Below, piece by piece: positions 1 to 9,372 of a DNA stretch of 64,000 nt (the first letter of the stretch is position 1; every line of letters begins with the position of its first letter). The notes under the pieces are model-generated. The model had not been told where the DNA came from. It did no database searches and saw only the letters and a list, made by a program, of their open reading frames with translations. Source of the DNA: Rhizobium sp. LC145 (GTDB lineage: Bacteria > Pseudomonadota > Alphaproteobacteria > Rhizobiales > Rhizobiaceae); the NCBI RefSeq assembly GCF_001005825.1, contig NZ_LBHV01000002.1, positions 1 to 64,000 of the forward strand, given 5' to 3'. Made by a program: the position numbers and the translations under genes.

Positions 1-405
1 GTAGCCGCCAAGCAGATGCGAATATCCGAACAGGCCGGCGGGCGAATTGCCCCAAAGCTTGGTGACCTTACTGCGGTCTGGATTGGAACGCTCGCAACCC
101 GAATAGAATCCGCGCCGGCAGAAGAAGCATTCGCCGCAGGAAATGGTGAACGGCACCACCACCCGGTCGCCCACCTTCAGCTTCGCATTGTGCGTGCCGA
201 CTTCGACGACCTCTCCCATGGTCTCATGGCCCATGATGTCGCCGCTATGCATGTCGGGCATCACGCCGTCGTAGAGATGCAGGTCGGAACCGCAGATGGC
301 ACAGGCGGTCACCTTGATAATGGCATCCCTGCCATCCTGGATCTTCGGATCCGGAACGCTCTCGCAACGGATGTCGTGCTTGCCGTGCCAGGTGAGTGCT
401 TTCAT
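1..405 (-). CDS. Zinc-dependent alcohol dehydrogenase, N-terminal part (runs off left edge)
   Basis: The first 135 residues of a medium-chain, zinc-dependent dehydrogenase are visible. The family oxidises alcohols or aldehyde adducts with NAD(P) in the cytoplasm. Catalytic-zinc residues are C38 (in CGSDLH) and H60-E61 of the GHE motif. The structural-zinc cysteines C90, C93, C96 and C104 are all present. The residues after the zinc lobe, up to the edge ([10 protein letters not shown]), resemble the glutathione-dependent formaldehyde dehydrogenase-like subgroup. The ATG at 403-405 is preceded by AGAGGACC. The NAD-binding domain lies outside the window, so the substrate cannot be judged. Confidence 0.9.
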   Translation of the reverse strand, partial: MKALTWHGKHDIRCESVPDPKIQDGRDAIIKVTACAICGSDLHLYDGVMPDMHSGDIMGHETMGEVVEVGTHNAKLKVGDRVVVPFTISCGECFFCRRGFYSGCERSNPDRSKVTKLWGNSPAGLFGYSHLLGGY

Positions 406-872
406 CGGAAGGTCCTCTTAATCGAGCGCCCCGAAGCCAAGATGGCTGTCTGGTTCCGCAGGCCCGGCCTCAACTGTCGCTTCGACGCGGGGACGTACCG
501 GATACGCCGCTGGGGCGATGGCCACCCACAAACAAGGCTTCCCCAGCATAGTTCCAGACAGCTCCTCAAAAACCAGCCTCCAAGCCGCTGCTCGATGAAA
601 CCGATCTGCCGCTCCAAAGCCGGCCGAAGCGGGCGAGCGGTGCATCCACGTCAAGCTGTCGTAGACAAAAGCCGAGCTAAGCAGCTTAGTTTGAAGCGTT
701 TCGATGGTCCAGCCCGAGGGGTTCACTCCAAAACCGGCTCAGTTCCACGCGGAAGCCAACACCCAGACCTTCACATCGATCCCACGAAGGTAAAGACGCG
801 GAACTTCCACTAGCACACCTTCGAGCTCGGAGGCTGCTAGGAGCTTAGATCTCCTCGCTATTGATTCCTGCG
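406..872. other. Intergenic stretch without a convincing gene
   Basis: The stretch separates the leftward alcohol dehydrogenase from the 3' end of the leftward LysR gene. Open frames of up to 102 codons exist on the minus strand, but none has a recognisable motif or a clear ribosome-binding site. The dehydrogenase promoter should lie at its left end. Nothing else is supported. Confidence 0.5.
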
Positions 873-1778
873 TTACTTGCGCGCAGTCATCACCGTTGAC
901 CAGAACTGCTCCGCGAGCTCCGTCATCCTCGTTCGGGGACGGATAAGGACGATCTGGACAGCAACGGTCCATTCTTCATCGCCGGCAATGGCGAGCTTGC
1001 CGCCGCTACCCAGTTCCGCGGCCGCCAGGCTCTGCGGAATCCAGGCGACACCCTTACCTTCGATCGCAAGTGCCTTCAAAACCATGGCAAGGTGGGAGGT
1101 AAACACCCGAGCGAGCTTCAGGTGACCTGATCGAGTTGGGATGGTAGCTGCCAGTATCCGACCCATGCCAGACTTCTCGTCGAATGCAATATGCGGGACG
1201 GGGTCTTCGAGCGTTCCAGGAAGCTTGTAGGTCGGCTCCCCGCTTTCGGAGCGCATCGCAACGGGTATCAGAAGGTCTCTCGCCAATTCAACATGCTTGA
1301 AATCGGTGTCGTGCAGCCGGATCTCGCTGTCCGGATGGTGATGACAGAGGAGAAACTGAGCGCGTCCGTCAGCCATCATCTTTTCGCATTCGTTCATGTT
1401 GTCGGATAGGAGGCGTATGGGCACCGTCGTAGTGGAAGAGCCCAGGCCCTGAACCCAGCCTGGAAAGAACGTAAAGGAAAGAGCGTGTGTAGCGGCGAAG
1501 GTCAGCGTCGCGCTGGCGGCTCGTGCCTGGTCGAGTTCGTGTTTCGCCCGTTCAAGACGTTGTATGACATCGGCGGCTGCCGAAAGCATGATTTCTCCGG
1601 CGGGAGTGATCTTCAGGCGGTGCGTGGAGCGGTCGACCAACGGCGTCCCACTCCAGTCTTCGAGGGCGCGGATCCTTCGGCCGAACGCAGGTTGTGTGAT
1701 GTTTCGGAGCTCTGCGGCTCTGGAGAAGTTCAGTGTCTCAGCAAGTGCACGCAGGTCGGAAAGCCAGGCGGTATCCAT
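873..1778 (-). CDS. LysR-type regulator of the tartrate/dicarboxylate locus
   Basis: A 301-residue LysR-family regulator. An N-terminal winged helix-turn-helix (about residues 3-62, with FSRAAELRNITQPAFGRRI) is followed by a co-inducer-binding domain. The start ATG follows GAGGAGATGAG. The gene is divergent from the tctC-tctB-tctA-dehydrogenase operon, the usual arrangement for a LysR protein controlling its neighbour, probably with a tartrate or malate-like inducer. Agrobacterium vitis tartrate loci also carry a LysR regulator (TtuA); correspondence to it is inferred from context only. Confidence 0.9.
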   Translation of the reverse strand: MDTAWLSDLRALAETLNFSRAAELRNITQPAFGRRIRALEDWSGTPLVDRSTHRLKITPAGEIMLSAAADVIQRLERAKHELDQARAASATLTFAATHALSFTFFPGWVQGLGSSTTTVPIRLLSDNMNECEKMMADGRAQFLLCHHHPDSEIRLHDTDFKHVELARDLLIPVAMRSESGEPTYKLPGTLEDPVPHIAFDEKSGMGRILAATIPTRSGHLKLARVFTSHLAMVLKALAIEGKGVAWIPQSLAAAELGSGGKLAIAGDEEWTVAVQIVLIRPRTRMTELAEQFWSTVMTARK

Positions 1779-1901
1779 CTCATCTCCTCATGATCGGCAT
1801 CAAATGAAGCCGGATCGGCATTGGACCGTCAACCGGTAGTCGGCAAAGGTTCGCCGAGGAGCGCCGTTGTTGATGTCAACGGCAGAAGGAGGAGGAAGAA
1901 A
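1779..1901. promoter_or_regulatory. Divergent LysR/tctC control region with repeated GATCGGCAT
   Basis: The 123-base gap between the divergent LysR and tctC genes carries two direct copies of GATCGGCAT (1792-1800 and 1813-1821), 21 bases apart. The first is followed by CAAATGA. Almost the same string (TCGGCATCAATAAAATGA) lies upstream of dctA, next to a perfect TGCC-N5-GGCA palindrome. This suggests the LysR protein binds both places. The tctC ribosome-binding site GGAGGAGGAAG is at the right end. Confidence 0.55.
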
Positions 1902-2867
1902 ATGAAGCCCACACTCACTATAGCTGCGCTGGCGCTTTCCGTCACCCCGGTTTTCGCTGCCGACTATCCGGATCGCAGCATCTTCATGGTCGTCCCATAT
2001 GCGGCAGGGGGGCCTACCGACACGATCGCACGGCTCACCGCAGACGCAATGTCGAAGTCGCTCGGCCAGCAGATCGTGGTTGAGAACGTGGCGGGCGCTG
2101 GTGGCACCATCGGTGCTCGCCGCGTCGCCGACGCGGATCCGGACGGCTACACCATCCTGGTTCACCACATCGGCATGGCGACGGCGCCCGCCCTCTATCG
2201 CCAGCTTCCTTACAAGCCTCTGGAAGCTTTCGAGCCGATCGGGTTGGTAAGCGACGCGCCGATGACGGTCATCTCGCGTTCCGACCTCGGGCCGGAGACC
2301 TTCGAAGACCTTCTCGCCTTCATCAAGGAGAAGGGCACCAACGTCACTTACGCTCATGCCGGACTTGGGGCGGCGTCGCATCTATGCGGTACGCTCTTCA
2401 TGTCGACGATCGGCACCCGGATGACCACCGTCCCATACAAGGGCAATGGCCCCATCATGACGGACCTTATCGGCAAACAGATCGACATGACTTGCGACCA
2501 GGCGACGAATACGGTTGGTCCCATTACGCAGAACCAGGTCAAGGCTTACGCAATCACAAGCGAGGAGAGGGCCGAAACGCTTCCGGATGTGAGGACAACC
2601 ACGGAAGCGGGCTTGCCGACGTTCAAGCTGGGCGTCTGGCACGGCGTCTACGCTCCCAAGGGCACTCCCAAGGAGGTCGTAGAGAAGCTGTCATCGGCTT
2701 TGCAAGCCGCGATGGACGACGCGACCCTCAAGCAACGCTTCGCCCAGATCGCGACGATCCCGGCAACGAAGGAACAAGCAACGCCGGACGCCCTCCACAC
2801 GAAGCTGGACAGCGAAATCAAGCGCTGGGATCCGATCATCAAGGCCGCCGGCGAGTTCGCCGACTAA
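1902..2867 (+). CDS. tctC: Tripartite tricarboxylate transporter, periplasmic binding protein (TctC/Bug)
   Basis: A 321-residue periplasmic solute-binding protein of the Bug/TctC family, which traps carboxylates for the TctAB membrane pair. It has a Sec signal peptide (MKPTLTIAALALSVTPVFA, cleavage before ADYPDR). Family hallmarks are VPYAAGGPTDTIAR near the mature N-terminus and VVENVAGAGGTIGARRVADADPDGYT. I chose the ATG at 1902 because GGAGGAGGAAG lies just upstream and the signal peptide begins there; a longer in-frame start at 1821 lacks both. First gene of an operon with tctB, tctA and a tartrate/malate dehydrogenase. Confidence 0.93.
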   Translation: MKPTLTIAALALSVTPVFAADYPDRSIFMVVPYAAGGPTDTIARLTADAMSKSLGQQIVVENVAGAGGTIGARRVADADPDGYTILVHHIGMATAPALYRQLPYKPLEAFEPIGLVSDAPMTVISRSDLGPETFEDLLAFIKEKGTNVTYAHAGLGAASHLCGTLFMSTIGTRMTTVPYKGNGPIMTDLIGKQIDMTCDQATNTVGPITQNQVKAYAITSEERAETLPDVRTTTEAGLPTFKLGVWHGVYAPKGTPKEVVEKLSSALQAAMDDATLKQRFAQIATIPATKEQATPDALHTKLDSEIKRWDPIIKAAGEFAD

Positions 2868-2915
2868 GATCGGAGGGGCAGCTCAGGGTATCCTGGGCCG
2901 ACACCGGGTGTTCCA

Positions 2916-3368
2916 ATGGATATAAAAAACCTCGCGGCATCGCTCGTCTTGCTGGTGACCGGGTTGAGCTTCGGCCTGACGTCCTTCTTCGGGATGGACG
3001 TCGGCAGCGCGCTGAGAATGGGCCCTGGCTATTTCCCGCTTGTGCTGTCGATTCTGATCACTGGCATCGGTCTGGCAGTGGGATTGAAGGCCGTAACGGT
3101 CAGCGTCCCGTTTCATCCGCAGTATGCCCCCGTTCGTTCGATAGTCGCAATCATTGCTGCGCCGATCCTGTTCGGTATGACGATACGTGGGCTGGGTTTC
3201 GTTCCCGCAGTATTGCTGACAGCAATCTCCGCCGCGATGGCCGCAAAGGGTCAAAGGCCACACATTGCAGCCGTCATCGCGTTGGCCATCACGGCCTTCT
3301 GTCTTGCCGTCTTCTACTACGGACTCGGCCTTCCCGTCCGGCTGTTCGGGCCGTGGATTGGAGTTTGA
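2916..3368 (+). CDS. tctB: Tripartite tricarboxylate transporter, small membrane subunit TctB
   Basis: A 150-residue membrane protein with about four hydrophobic helices (roughly residues 7-25, 37-57, 73-105 and 117-137), matching the TctB family in size and in its GPGYFPLVLSILITGIGLAVG segment. It lies 48 bases after tctC and just before tctA, the standard order. TctB is needed for transport with TctA, but its exact function in the family is not defined. No strong ribosome-binding site is visible, so translation may depend on its neighbours. Confidence 0.88.
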   Translation: MDIKNLAASLVLLVTGLSFGLTSFFGMDVGSALRMGPGYFPLVLSILITGIGLAVGLKAVTVSVPFHPQYAPVRSIVAIIAAPILFGMTIRGLGFVPAVLLTAISAAMAAKGQRPHIAAVIALAITAFCLAVFYYGLGLPVRLFGPWIGV

Positions 3369-3372
3369 CGAA

Positions 3373-4878
3373 ATGGACTTCATCAGCAACCTGGCGCTTG
3401 GTCTGAGCGCAGCCCTCACGCCGTACAATATTCTCTTCTGCTTCGTGGGCACGCTTCTCGGAACCCTCGTCGGCGTACTTCCCGGCATTGGTCCGACGGC
3501 GACTATCGCGATGCTCTTGCCGATCACGCTCTCGTTGTCGCCGGAGACGTCGCTCATCATGCTGGCGGGGATCTACTACGGTGCGCAGTACGGAGGATCG
3601 ACCACGGCAATCCTGATCAACCTGCCTGGGGAGTCATCATCGGCGGTAACGGCGCTCGACGGATATCAGATGGCCAGACAGGGAAGGGCAGGGCCAGCTC
3701 TCGCGGCGGCAGCGCTGAGTTCTTTTTTTGCTGGCACCATCGCGACTGTCTTTGTCGCGGCGCTCGCTCCGCCGCTGACGAAGATCGCCTTGCAGTTCGG
3801 CTCTCCAGAGTACTTCGCCCTGATGGTCCTAGGTCTGGCAGCCTCCGTCGTCCTCGCCAGCGGGTCCGTCCTCAAGACTATCGCTATGGTGTCGATGGGC
3901 TTGATCTTCGGTCTGGTGGGTACCGACATCAACACGGGAGCGATGCGTTTCACCCTCGGTCGAGCGGAGCTTGCCGACGGGCTCAACTTCGTCGCCGTGG
4001 CAGTCGGCATCTTCGGCATTGCTGAAATCCTCCGGAACCTCGAGGTCACGGTTCAGCGCATCGCAGTCGTCAAGCGAGTTGCGGGTCTTTGGCCGAGTAG
4101 GGAGGATCTCAAGACCATATTTGCTCCCGCATGTCGCGGGACCGCGCTGGGCTCAGCACTCGGAGTCCTTCCGGGCGGCGGCGCAATTCTGGCGTCCTTC
4201 GCATCGTACGCCCTGGAAAAGAAGATATCGAAGACACCCGAACGCTTCGGGAAAGGGGCCATCGAAGGCGTGGCCGGTCCTGAGGCGGCTAACAACGCAG
4301 GCGCCCAGACGTCATTCATTCCCATGCTGACCCTCGGCGTACCCGCAAATCCGGTCATGGCTCTGATGATCGGCGCGATGATTATCCAGGGGATCGTTCC
4401 AGGGCCACAGGTTGCGACGTCACAGCCCGTTTTGTTCTGGGGGCTCATTGCTTCGATGTGGATCGGGAACTTCCTTCTCGTGGTCTTGAACCTGCCGCTC
4501 ATTGGACTTTGGGTGAGGCTGCTGACAGTTCCCTATGCCGTGTTGTTTCCGGCCATCCTCGCGTTCGCATCCATCGGGGTCTACAGCGTCAACTCGAATA
4601 CGTTCGATCTGTACGTCATGGCCGCCTTCGGTGTCTTTGGCTACGTTCTTGCCAAGCTGGAGTTCGAGCCTGCCCCCATGCTGCTGGGTTTCGTTCTCGG
4701 TCCGCTGCTGGAAGAACATCTCCGTCGGGCGATGACGATCTCCCACGGCGATCCGATGGTCTTCGTGAACAGACCGATCAGCGCCACCCTTCTTGTGGTC
4801 GCCATGGCCGTGCTCGCAATCGCCTTCATTCCCGACATCGCAAAACGCCGCAAGGAAGTCTTCGTTGAAGAAGACTGA
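3373..4878 (+). CDS. tctA: Tripartite tricarboxylate transporter, large permease TctA
   Basis: A 501-residue integral membrane protein, the transport channel of the TTT system, with about twelve hydrophobic segments. The TctA signature GVLPGIGPTATIAMLLPIT occurs near residue 40. The glycine-rich repeat GVLPGGGAILASF follows in the second half, and GAQYGGSTTAILINLPGE lies between them. The ATG at 3373 starts five bases after the tctB stop, with GGAG about eight bases upstream. Family members import citrate, tartrate and related acids by ion coupling. The adjacent tartrate/malate dehydrogenase suggests tartrate or D-malate here. Confidence 0.93.
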   Translation: MDFISNLALGLSAALTPYNILFCFVGTLLGTLVGVLPGIGPTATIAMLLPITLSLSPETSLIMLAGIYYGAQYGGSTTAILINLPGESSSAVTALDGYQMARQGRAGPALAAAALSSFFAGTIATVFVAALAPPLTKIALQFGSPEYFALMVLGLAASVVLASGSVLKTIAMVSMGLIFGLVGTDINTGAMRFTLGRAELADGLNFVAVAVGIFGIAEILRNLEVTVQRIAVVKRVAGLWPSREDLKTIFAPACRGTALGSALGVLPGGGAILASFASYALEKKISKTPERFGKGAIEGVAGPEAANNAGAQTSFIPMLTLGVPANPVMALMIGAMIIQGIVPGPQVATSQPVLFWGLIASMWIGNFLLVVLNLPLIGLWVRLLTVPYAVLFPAILAFASIGVYSVNSNTFDLYVMAAFGVFGYVLAKLEFEPAPMLLGFVLGPLLEEHLRRAMTISHGDPMVFVNRPISATLLVVAMAVLAIAFIPDIAKRRKEVFVEED

Positions 4879-4892
4879 CACTGGAGATAAAC

Positions 4893-5978
4893 ATGAGTGG
4901 ACAGAAAACGAACCGAATCTACAGGATTGCCTCCATCGCCGGCGATGGTATCGGCAAGGAGGTCGTACCTGAGGGCTTGCGGGTTTTGGAGGCCGCCTCA
5001 AAGAAGTTCGGGTTCGAGTTGCAGATCGACTCCTTCGATTTCGCCTCATGCGACTACTACGCAAAGCATGGCCGAATGATGCCCGAGGACTGGAAGGCCC
5101 AGATCGGCGGTCACGACGCGATCTTCTTCGGTGCAGTGGGCTGGCCGGAAATTGTCCCCGATCACGTTTCGTTATGGGGATCTCTGATCCAATTCCGTCG
5201 GGAGTTCGACCAATATGTCAGTCTCAGGCCATGCCGGCTCATGCCGGGTGTCTCCTCGCCGCTGGCGGGCCGTGGACCAGGGGACATCGACTTCTACGTG
5301 GTCCGTGAGAATACGGAGGGAGAATACTCCTCGATCGGCGGCAAAATATTCCCCGGCACGGATCGCGAGACCGTCGTCCAGGAGACGGTGATGACGCGGA
5401 TAGGCGTCGATCGGATCCTTAAGTTCGCTTTCGAACTTGCTCAGAGCCGTCCGAGAAAGAAACTGACGTCGGCGACCAAGTCCAATGGGATCTCGATCAC
5501 GATGCCGTATTGGGACGAACGCGTCGAAGAGATGGCGAGATCTTACTCGGACGTCTCGTGGGACAAGTACCACATTGACATCCTTTGCGCCCATTTCGTT
5601 CTGAATCCCGACAAGTTCGACGTGGTGGTCGCTTCCAACCTCTTTGGGGACATCCTTTCCGACCTGGGGCCTGCCTGCACGGGTACGATCGGAATTGCAC
5701 CTTCCGGCAACATCAATCCCGAGAGAGAATTCCCTTCGCTATTCGAACCAGTGCACGGTTCGGCACCTGACATAGCCGGGCAGGGGGTCGCCAACCCGAT
5801 CGGCCAGATCTGGTCCGCAGCCATGATGCTCGAGCACCTTGGCGAGCAGGAAGCCGCCGACGCCGTCATGGCAGGGATCGAAGGATCCCTTGCGGATGCA
5901 CGGCTTCGGACGCGCGATCTCGGTGGAACAGCCGACACCGCGACATCCGGCAAGGCCGTGGCGGACTTCCTCGTCTGA
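4893..5978 (+). CDS. ttuC: Tartrate dehydrogenase / D-malate dehydrogenase (decarboxylating)
   Basis: A 361-residue beta-decarboxylating dehydrogenase of the isocitrate/isopropylmalate family. Seen: ASIAGDGIGKEV at the N-terminus, the substrate arginines in SLRPCRLMPG, VRENTEGEYS, the catalytic Lys in TKSNGI, and the metal-binding aspartates in SNLFGDILSDLG. VRENTEGEYSSIGG is typical of tartrate dehydrogenase/D-malate dehydrogenase (TtuC, DmlA) rather than LeuB. These NAD- and Mn-dependent enzymes oxidise tartrate or oxidatively decarboxylate D-malate to pyruvate. Start ATG follows CTGGAGATAAAC, 14 bases after tctA. Which substrate dominates cannot be read from sequence. Confidence 0.9.
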   Translation: MSGQKTNRIYRIASIAGDGIGKEVVPEGLRVLEAASKKFGFELQIDSFDFASCDYYAKHGRMMPEDWKAQIGGHDAIFFGAVGWPEIVPDHVSLWGSLIQFRREFDQYVSLRPCRLMPGVSSPLAGRGPGDIDFYVVRENTEGEYSSIGGKIFPGTDRETVVQETVMTRIGVDRILKFAFELAQSRPRKKLTSATKSNGISITMPYWDERVEEMARSYSDVSWDKYHIDILCAHFVLNPDKFDVVVASNLFGDILSDLGPACTGTIGIAPSGNINPEREFPSLFEPVHGSAPDIAGQGVANPIGQIWSAAMMLEHLGEQEAADAVMAGIEGSLADARLRTRDLGGTADTATSGKAVADFLV

Positions 5979-6256
5979 TTTCGAAAACGACGTAGGAAGG
6001 CGGCGCGCTTCCATGCCAAAAGCGAACAAGCGCGTCGCCTTTGCAGTTATCCATTAGGGCCGGTGCGAGTCGGCTGTCGCATGAAACTCGGACGATTCCA
6101 GTCCCTGTCCAAGCAGATGTCGGCAGTCAATATGATGCCAAATCGGCATCAATAAAATGACCATTGGCATTAGATCGAGGCCCGTCGGTTCTTTACCACT
6201 CCCTATTGGAAATCCGGCCGCAAATGAAGTGCGGCAGGAGGAATAGGAGGAGCACC
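5979..6256 (+). promoter_or_regulatory. dctA promoter region with TGCC-N5-GGCA palindrome
   Basis: The 278-base gap between the dehydrogenase and dctA contains a perfect inverted repeat, ATGCCAAATCGGCAT (6135-6149), with the T-N11-A form of LysR boxes. A further half-site, ATTGGCAT, lies at 6163-6170. The string after the palindrome resembles the repeat between the LysR gene and tctC. I infer a second transcription unit under the same LysR protein. A strong ribosome-binding site (TAGGAGGAGCACC) precedes dctA. Confidence 0.55.
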
Positions 6257-7564
6257 ATGGCACGACGCGTGCTAGGTCAACTATACGTACAAGTTCTAAT
6301 CGGCATAGCCCTGGGGATTCTGGCGGGACTACTGGTGTCCGAGTTCGCCACGAAGCTGCAGCCTTTGGCAGATGGCTTCATCAAGCTCATCAAGATGCTT
6401 CTCGCACCGGTAATCTTCGCAACCGTCGTCCTCGGTATCGCGAAGATGGGCGACATCAAGGAGGTTGGAAAAATCGGCGCTCGCGCGCTCATCTACTTCG
6501 AGGTCGTCTCCACGATCGTCCTCGTTCTTGGACTGATCGTGGTCAACATCATGAATCCCGGCGTCGGTATGAACATCGACGTTAGTACCTTGAATGCCGG
6601 CTCGATCAACCAGTATCAGCAAACGGCTCAGCAGCAAGGGGGCTTCGTCGACTTCATGATGAACATCATCCCGACGACGATGGTCGATGCCTTCGCCAAG
6701 GGAGCGATGCTCCAGGTCATCCTCCTGGCAGTTCTCGTTGGAGTCGCGCTTGTCCAGATCGGCGAACGGGGCAAGCCGGTAATGGACTTCCTCGACGCGT
6801 TCCTCCAGTGCCTGTTTCGGATCGTCTCGATGGTCATGCGGCTCGCTCCCATCGGCGCGGGAGCCGGAGTGGCCTATACTATCGGCAAGCACGGGATCGG
6901 CACCCTCTGGTCCTCGGGTCACCTCATGCTGGCCGTCTATCTCACCTCGGCCTTCTTCGTGGTGTTCGTGCTCGGAGCCGTGGCCAGATGGTCTGGTTTC
7001 CCCCTGATGCACTTCTTCCGGCACTTCAAGGACGAGCTCTTGATCGTCCTTGCGACATGTTCTTCGGAGGCGGTGCTTCCGCGGATGATGGAAAAGCTCG
7101 AAAGGCTCGGATGCAAAAAGTCCGTCGTCGGCCTAGTCCTCCCTACCGGTTACACGTTCAACGCGGACGGAACCTGCATTTATCTTACGATGGCGGCCGT
7201 GTTCGTCGCTCAGGCGACAAACACGCCGCTTGGGATTGAAGGGCAGCTCGTCATCCTCGGCGTCTTGTTGCTGACGTCGAAGGGATCGGCAGGTGTAGCA
7301 GGCGCCGGCTTCGTGACGCTCGCCGCGACGCTGTCCAGCTTCCATGAAATCCCGATGGCGGGCCTGGTGCTTCTACTCGGCGTCGACCGCTTCATGAACG
7401 AGGCGCGGGCGGTTGTAAACCTCATCGGGAATGGTGTCGCGACGATCGCCATCGCCAAGTGGGGAGGCGCTCTCGATCGACGGACGGTCGAAGCGGTGAT
7501 TGCCGAGCAGCACGGAGAGATTCCCAAACAGATCACTGCCGCTCCCGTCACAATTCAACACTGA
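6257..7564 (+). CDS. dctA: C4-dicarboxylate transporter DctA (cation symporter)
   Basis: A 435-residue inner-membrane symporter of the dicarboxylate/amino acid:cation (DAACS) family. It matches DctA in length and landmarks: MLLAPVIFATVVLGIA in the third helix region, the serine-rich hairpin LATCSSEAVLPRM, GYTFNADGTCIYLTMAAVF, and the C-terminal hairpin LLTSKGSAGVAGAGFVTLAATL. DctA imports succinate, fumarate, malate and in some hosts tartrate. The ATG at 6257 follows GGAGGAGCACC. It sits between two tartrate-metabolising enzymes, so it probably provides an energetically cheaper second uptake route beside TctABC. Confidence 0.93.
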   Translation: MARRVLGQLYVQVLIGIALGILAGLLVSEFATKLQPLADGFIKLIKMLLAPVIFATVVLGIAKMGDIKEVGKIGARALIYFEVVSTIVLVLGLIVVNIMNPGVGMNIDVSTLNAGSINQYQQTAQQQGGFVDFMMNIIPTTMVDAFAKGAMLQVILLAVLVGVALVQIGERGKPVMDFLDAFLQCLFRIVSMVMRLAPIGAGAGVAYTIGKHGIGTLWSSGHLMLAVYLTSAFFVVFVLGAVARWSGFPLMHFFRHFKDELLIVLATCSSEAVLPRMMEKLERLGCKKSVVGLVLPTGYTFNADGTCIYLTMAAVFVAQATNTPLGIEGQLVILGVLLLTSKGSAGVAGAGFVTLAATLSSFHEIPMAGLVLLLGVDRFMNEARAVVNLIGNGVATIAIAKWGGALDRRTVEAVIAEQHGEIPKQITAAPVTIQH

Positions 7565-7598
7565 CACTAACATCTTACAACTAAATGGAGTTCATCTA

Positions 7599-8762
7599 AT
7601 GCGCATCATCGACATCTGCGAAGTGACAAAGCCGATCGCTTCGCCTATCCGCAACGCCTATATCGACTTCTCGAAGATGACCGCGAGCCTGGTCGCCGTC
7701 GTGACCGATGTCGTGAAGGACGGCCGGCGAGTGGTAGGCTACGGCTTCAATTCGAACGGTCGCTACGGCCAGGGCGGCCTCATCCGCGAGCGCTTCCGGG
7801 ATCGGATACTTGAAGCGCCGGCGGAAAGCCTGATGAACGACGCAGGCACGAATCTCGACCCGCACAAGATCTGGACGACGATGATGCAGAACGAGAAGCC
7901 CGGCGGTCACGGCGAGCGCTCGGTCGCCGTCGGCACCATCGACATGGCCGTCTGGGACGCTGTCGCCAAAATCGAAGGCAAGCCGCTCTTCCGGCTCCTT
8001 GCCAAGATGAAGGGCCGTGAGGCCAATCCGAGGGTCTTCGTCTATGCTGCGGGCGGCTACTACTATCCCGGCAAGGACAACAGTGCTCTACGCAAGGAGA
8101 TGCGCGGATACCTCGACCGCGGGTACAATGTCGTCAAGATGAAGATCGGCGGCGCCTCGATCGACGAAGACCGTGGCCGTATCGAGTCCGTTCTCGAAGA
8201 GATTGGTTCCGAGGCGCGTCTTGCCGTCGATGCGAACGGCCGCTTCGACCTCGAGACGGGTATCGCCTACGCCAAGATGCTCCGCGACTACCCGCTGTTC
8301 TGGTACGAGGAAATCGGCGATCCGCTGGACTACGCCCTCCAGGCCGCAATCTCGGAATTCTACGATGCGCCGATGGCGACCGGAGAAAACCTGTTCTCGC
8401 ATCAGGACGCCCGCAACCTGCTCCGTTATGCCGGGATGCGGCCGGACCGGGACTACCTGCAGTTCGACTGCGCCCTTTCCTACGGTCTGGTGGAATACCT
8501 GCGCACGCTGGACGTCCTGCGCCAGTTCGGCTGGTCGTCGTCGCGCTGCATTCCGCACGGGGGACACCAGATGTCGCTCAATATCGCGGCAGGCCTGGGC
8601 TTGGGCGGCAACGAGAGCTATCCGGACCTGTTCCAGCCCTATGGTGGCTTCCCGGACGGTGTGAAGGTCGAGGACGGCCACATTGTGATGCCGGAGCTTC
8701 CCGGCATCGGATTCGAGGGCAAGTCCGACCTGATCATGGTCATGCGCGAACTGGCCGAATAA
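7599..8762 (+). CDS. tarD: D-tartrate dehydratase (enolase superfamily)
   Basis: A 387-residue enolase-superfamily enzyme that closely resembles, from memory, Bradyrhizobium D-tartrate dehydratase, which converts D-tartrate to oxaloacetate with Mg2+. Seen: the capping segment [23 protein letters not shown], the barrel Lys motif NVVKMKIGG, the metal ligands in [20 protein letters not shown] and ATGENLFS, and the His loop [21 protein letters not shown]. The motif order is that of the mandelate-racemase subgroup. Start ATG is preceded by TGGAG and lies 34 bases after dctA, so the two are probably co-transcribed. Confidence 0.9.
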   Translation: MRIIDICEVTKPIASPIRNAYIDFSKMTASLVAVVTDVVKDGRRVVGYGFNSNGRYGQGGLIRERFRDRILEAPAESLMNDAGTNLDPHKIWTTMMQNEKPGGHGERSVAVGTIDMAVWDAVAKIEGKPLFRLLAKMKGREANPRVFVYAAGGYYYPGKDNSALRKEMRGYLDRGYNVVKMKIGGASIDEDRGRIESVLEEIGSEARLAVDANGRFDLETGIAYAKMLRDYPLFWYEEIGDPLDYALQAAISEFYDAPMATGENLFSHQDARNLLRYAGMRPDRDYLQFDCALSYGLVEYLRTLDVLRQFGWSSSRCIPHGGHQMSLNIAAGLGLGGNESYPDLFQPYGGFPDGVKVEDGHIVMPELPGIGFEGKSDLIMVMRELAE

Positions 8763-8814
8763 CAAGACCCGGAGTGGGCGAATGTCTCGCCCACGCCCTC
8801 TCAGGACAGCTCCC

Positions 8815-9372
8815 ATGATCGACGATTTTCGGCAAGCCGCGCTCGACTACCATCTATATTCTCAGCCCGGAAAGCTCGGCATCCAGACGATCAAGCGGAT
8901 GGAGACGCAGCGCGATCTGGCGCTGGCGTACTCGCCCGGCGTCGCCGCTCCCTGCGAGGCGATCGTGGCGGATCCCAGGGCTGCAAGCCAATACACGGCC
9001 CGAGGCAATCTCGTCGGGGTCATCACAAACGGGACTGCGGTCCTCGGCCTCGGAAACATCGGACCACTCGCCTCGAAGCCGGTCATGGAGGGCAAGGCGG
9101 TCCTGTTCAAGAAGTTCGCTGGCATCGACCCGTTCGATATCGAGGTCGACACCACGGACGTCTCCAGGTTCTGCGACGCCGTGGCTCTGCTCGAGCCGAC
9201 GTTCGGCGGCATCAATCTTGAGGACATCAAGGCTCCCGAATGCTTCCTGATCGAGGCGGAACTCCGCTCTCGCATGAAGATCCCTGTCTTCCACGACGAT
9301 CAGCACGTGGTGCAGGAGCATGCCAGGGAGAGAGGAAGGGAGAGGAAGGAGAGGGGTTCTGTAACGGTTTAA
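8815..9372 (+). pseudogene. maeB: Malic enzyme truncated by a plasmid-type module
   Basis: About 164 residues of genuine malic enzyme N-terminus are present, from [13 protein letters not shown] through [25 protein letters not shown] to [12 protein letters not shown]. In intact enzymes the last motif continues GTA and leads into the NAD-binding domain. Here identity stops at about 9307 and the frame runs 21 unrelated codons into purine-rich sequence, ending at 9372. The catalytic and NAD-binding regions beyond are absent, so the product should be inactive. Malic enzyme would convert malate to pyruvate and fits the dicarboxylate operon; it was evidently cut by insertion or recombination. Confidence 0.88.

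Noticed and set aside
16..813. Long plus-strand open frame at the left end
   Set aside because: It is antisense to a clear zinc alcohol dehydrogenase with all metal ligands, and its own translation shows no family motif.
2384..3406. Second long frame overlapping tctC and tctB
   Set aside because: A shadow in another frame of two well supported transporter genes; low-complexity Arg/Gly-rich translation.
9325..9357. AG-rich tract considered as a CRISPR or tandem repeat
   Set aside because: The units (gggagag, aaggag) are irregular and only about 33 bases long; there are no spacers.
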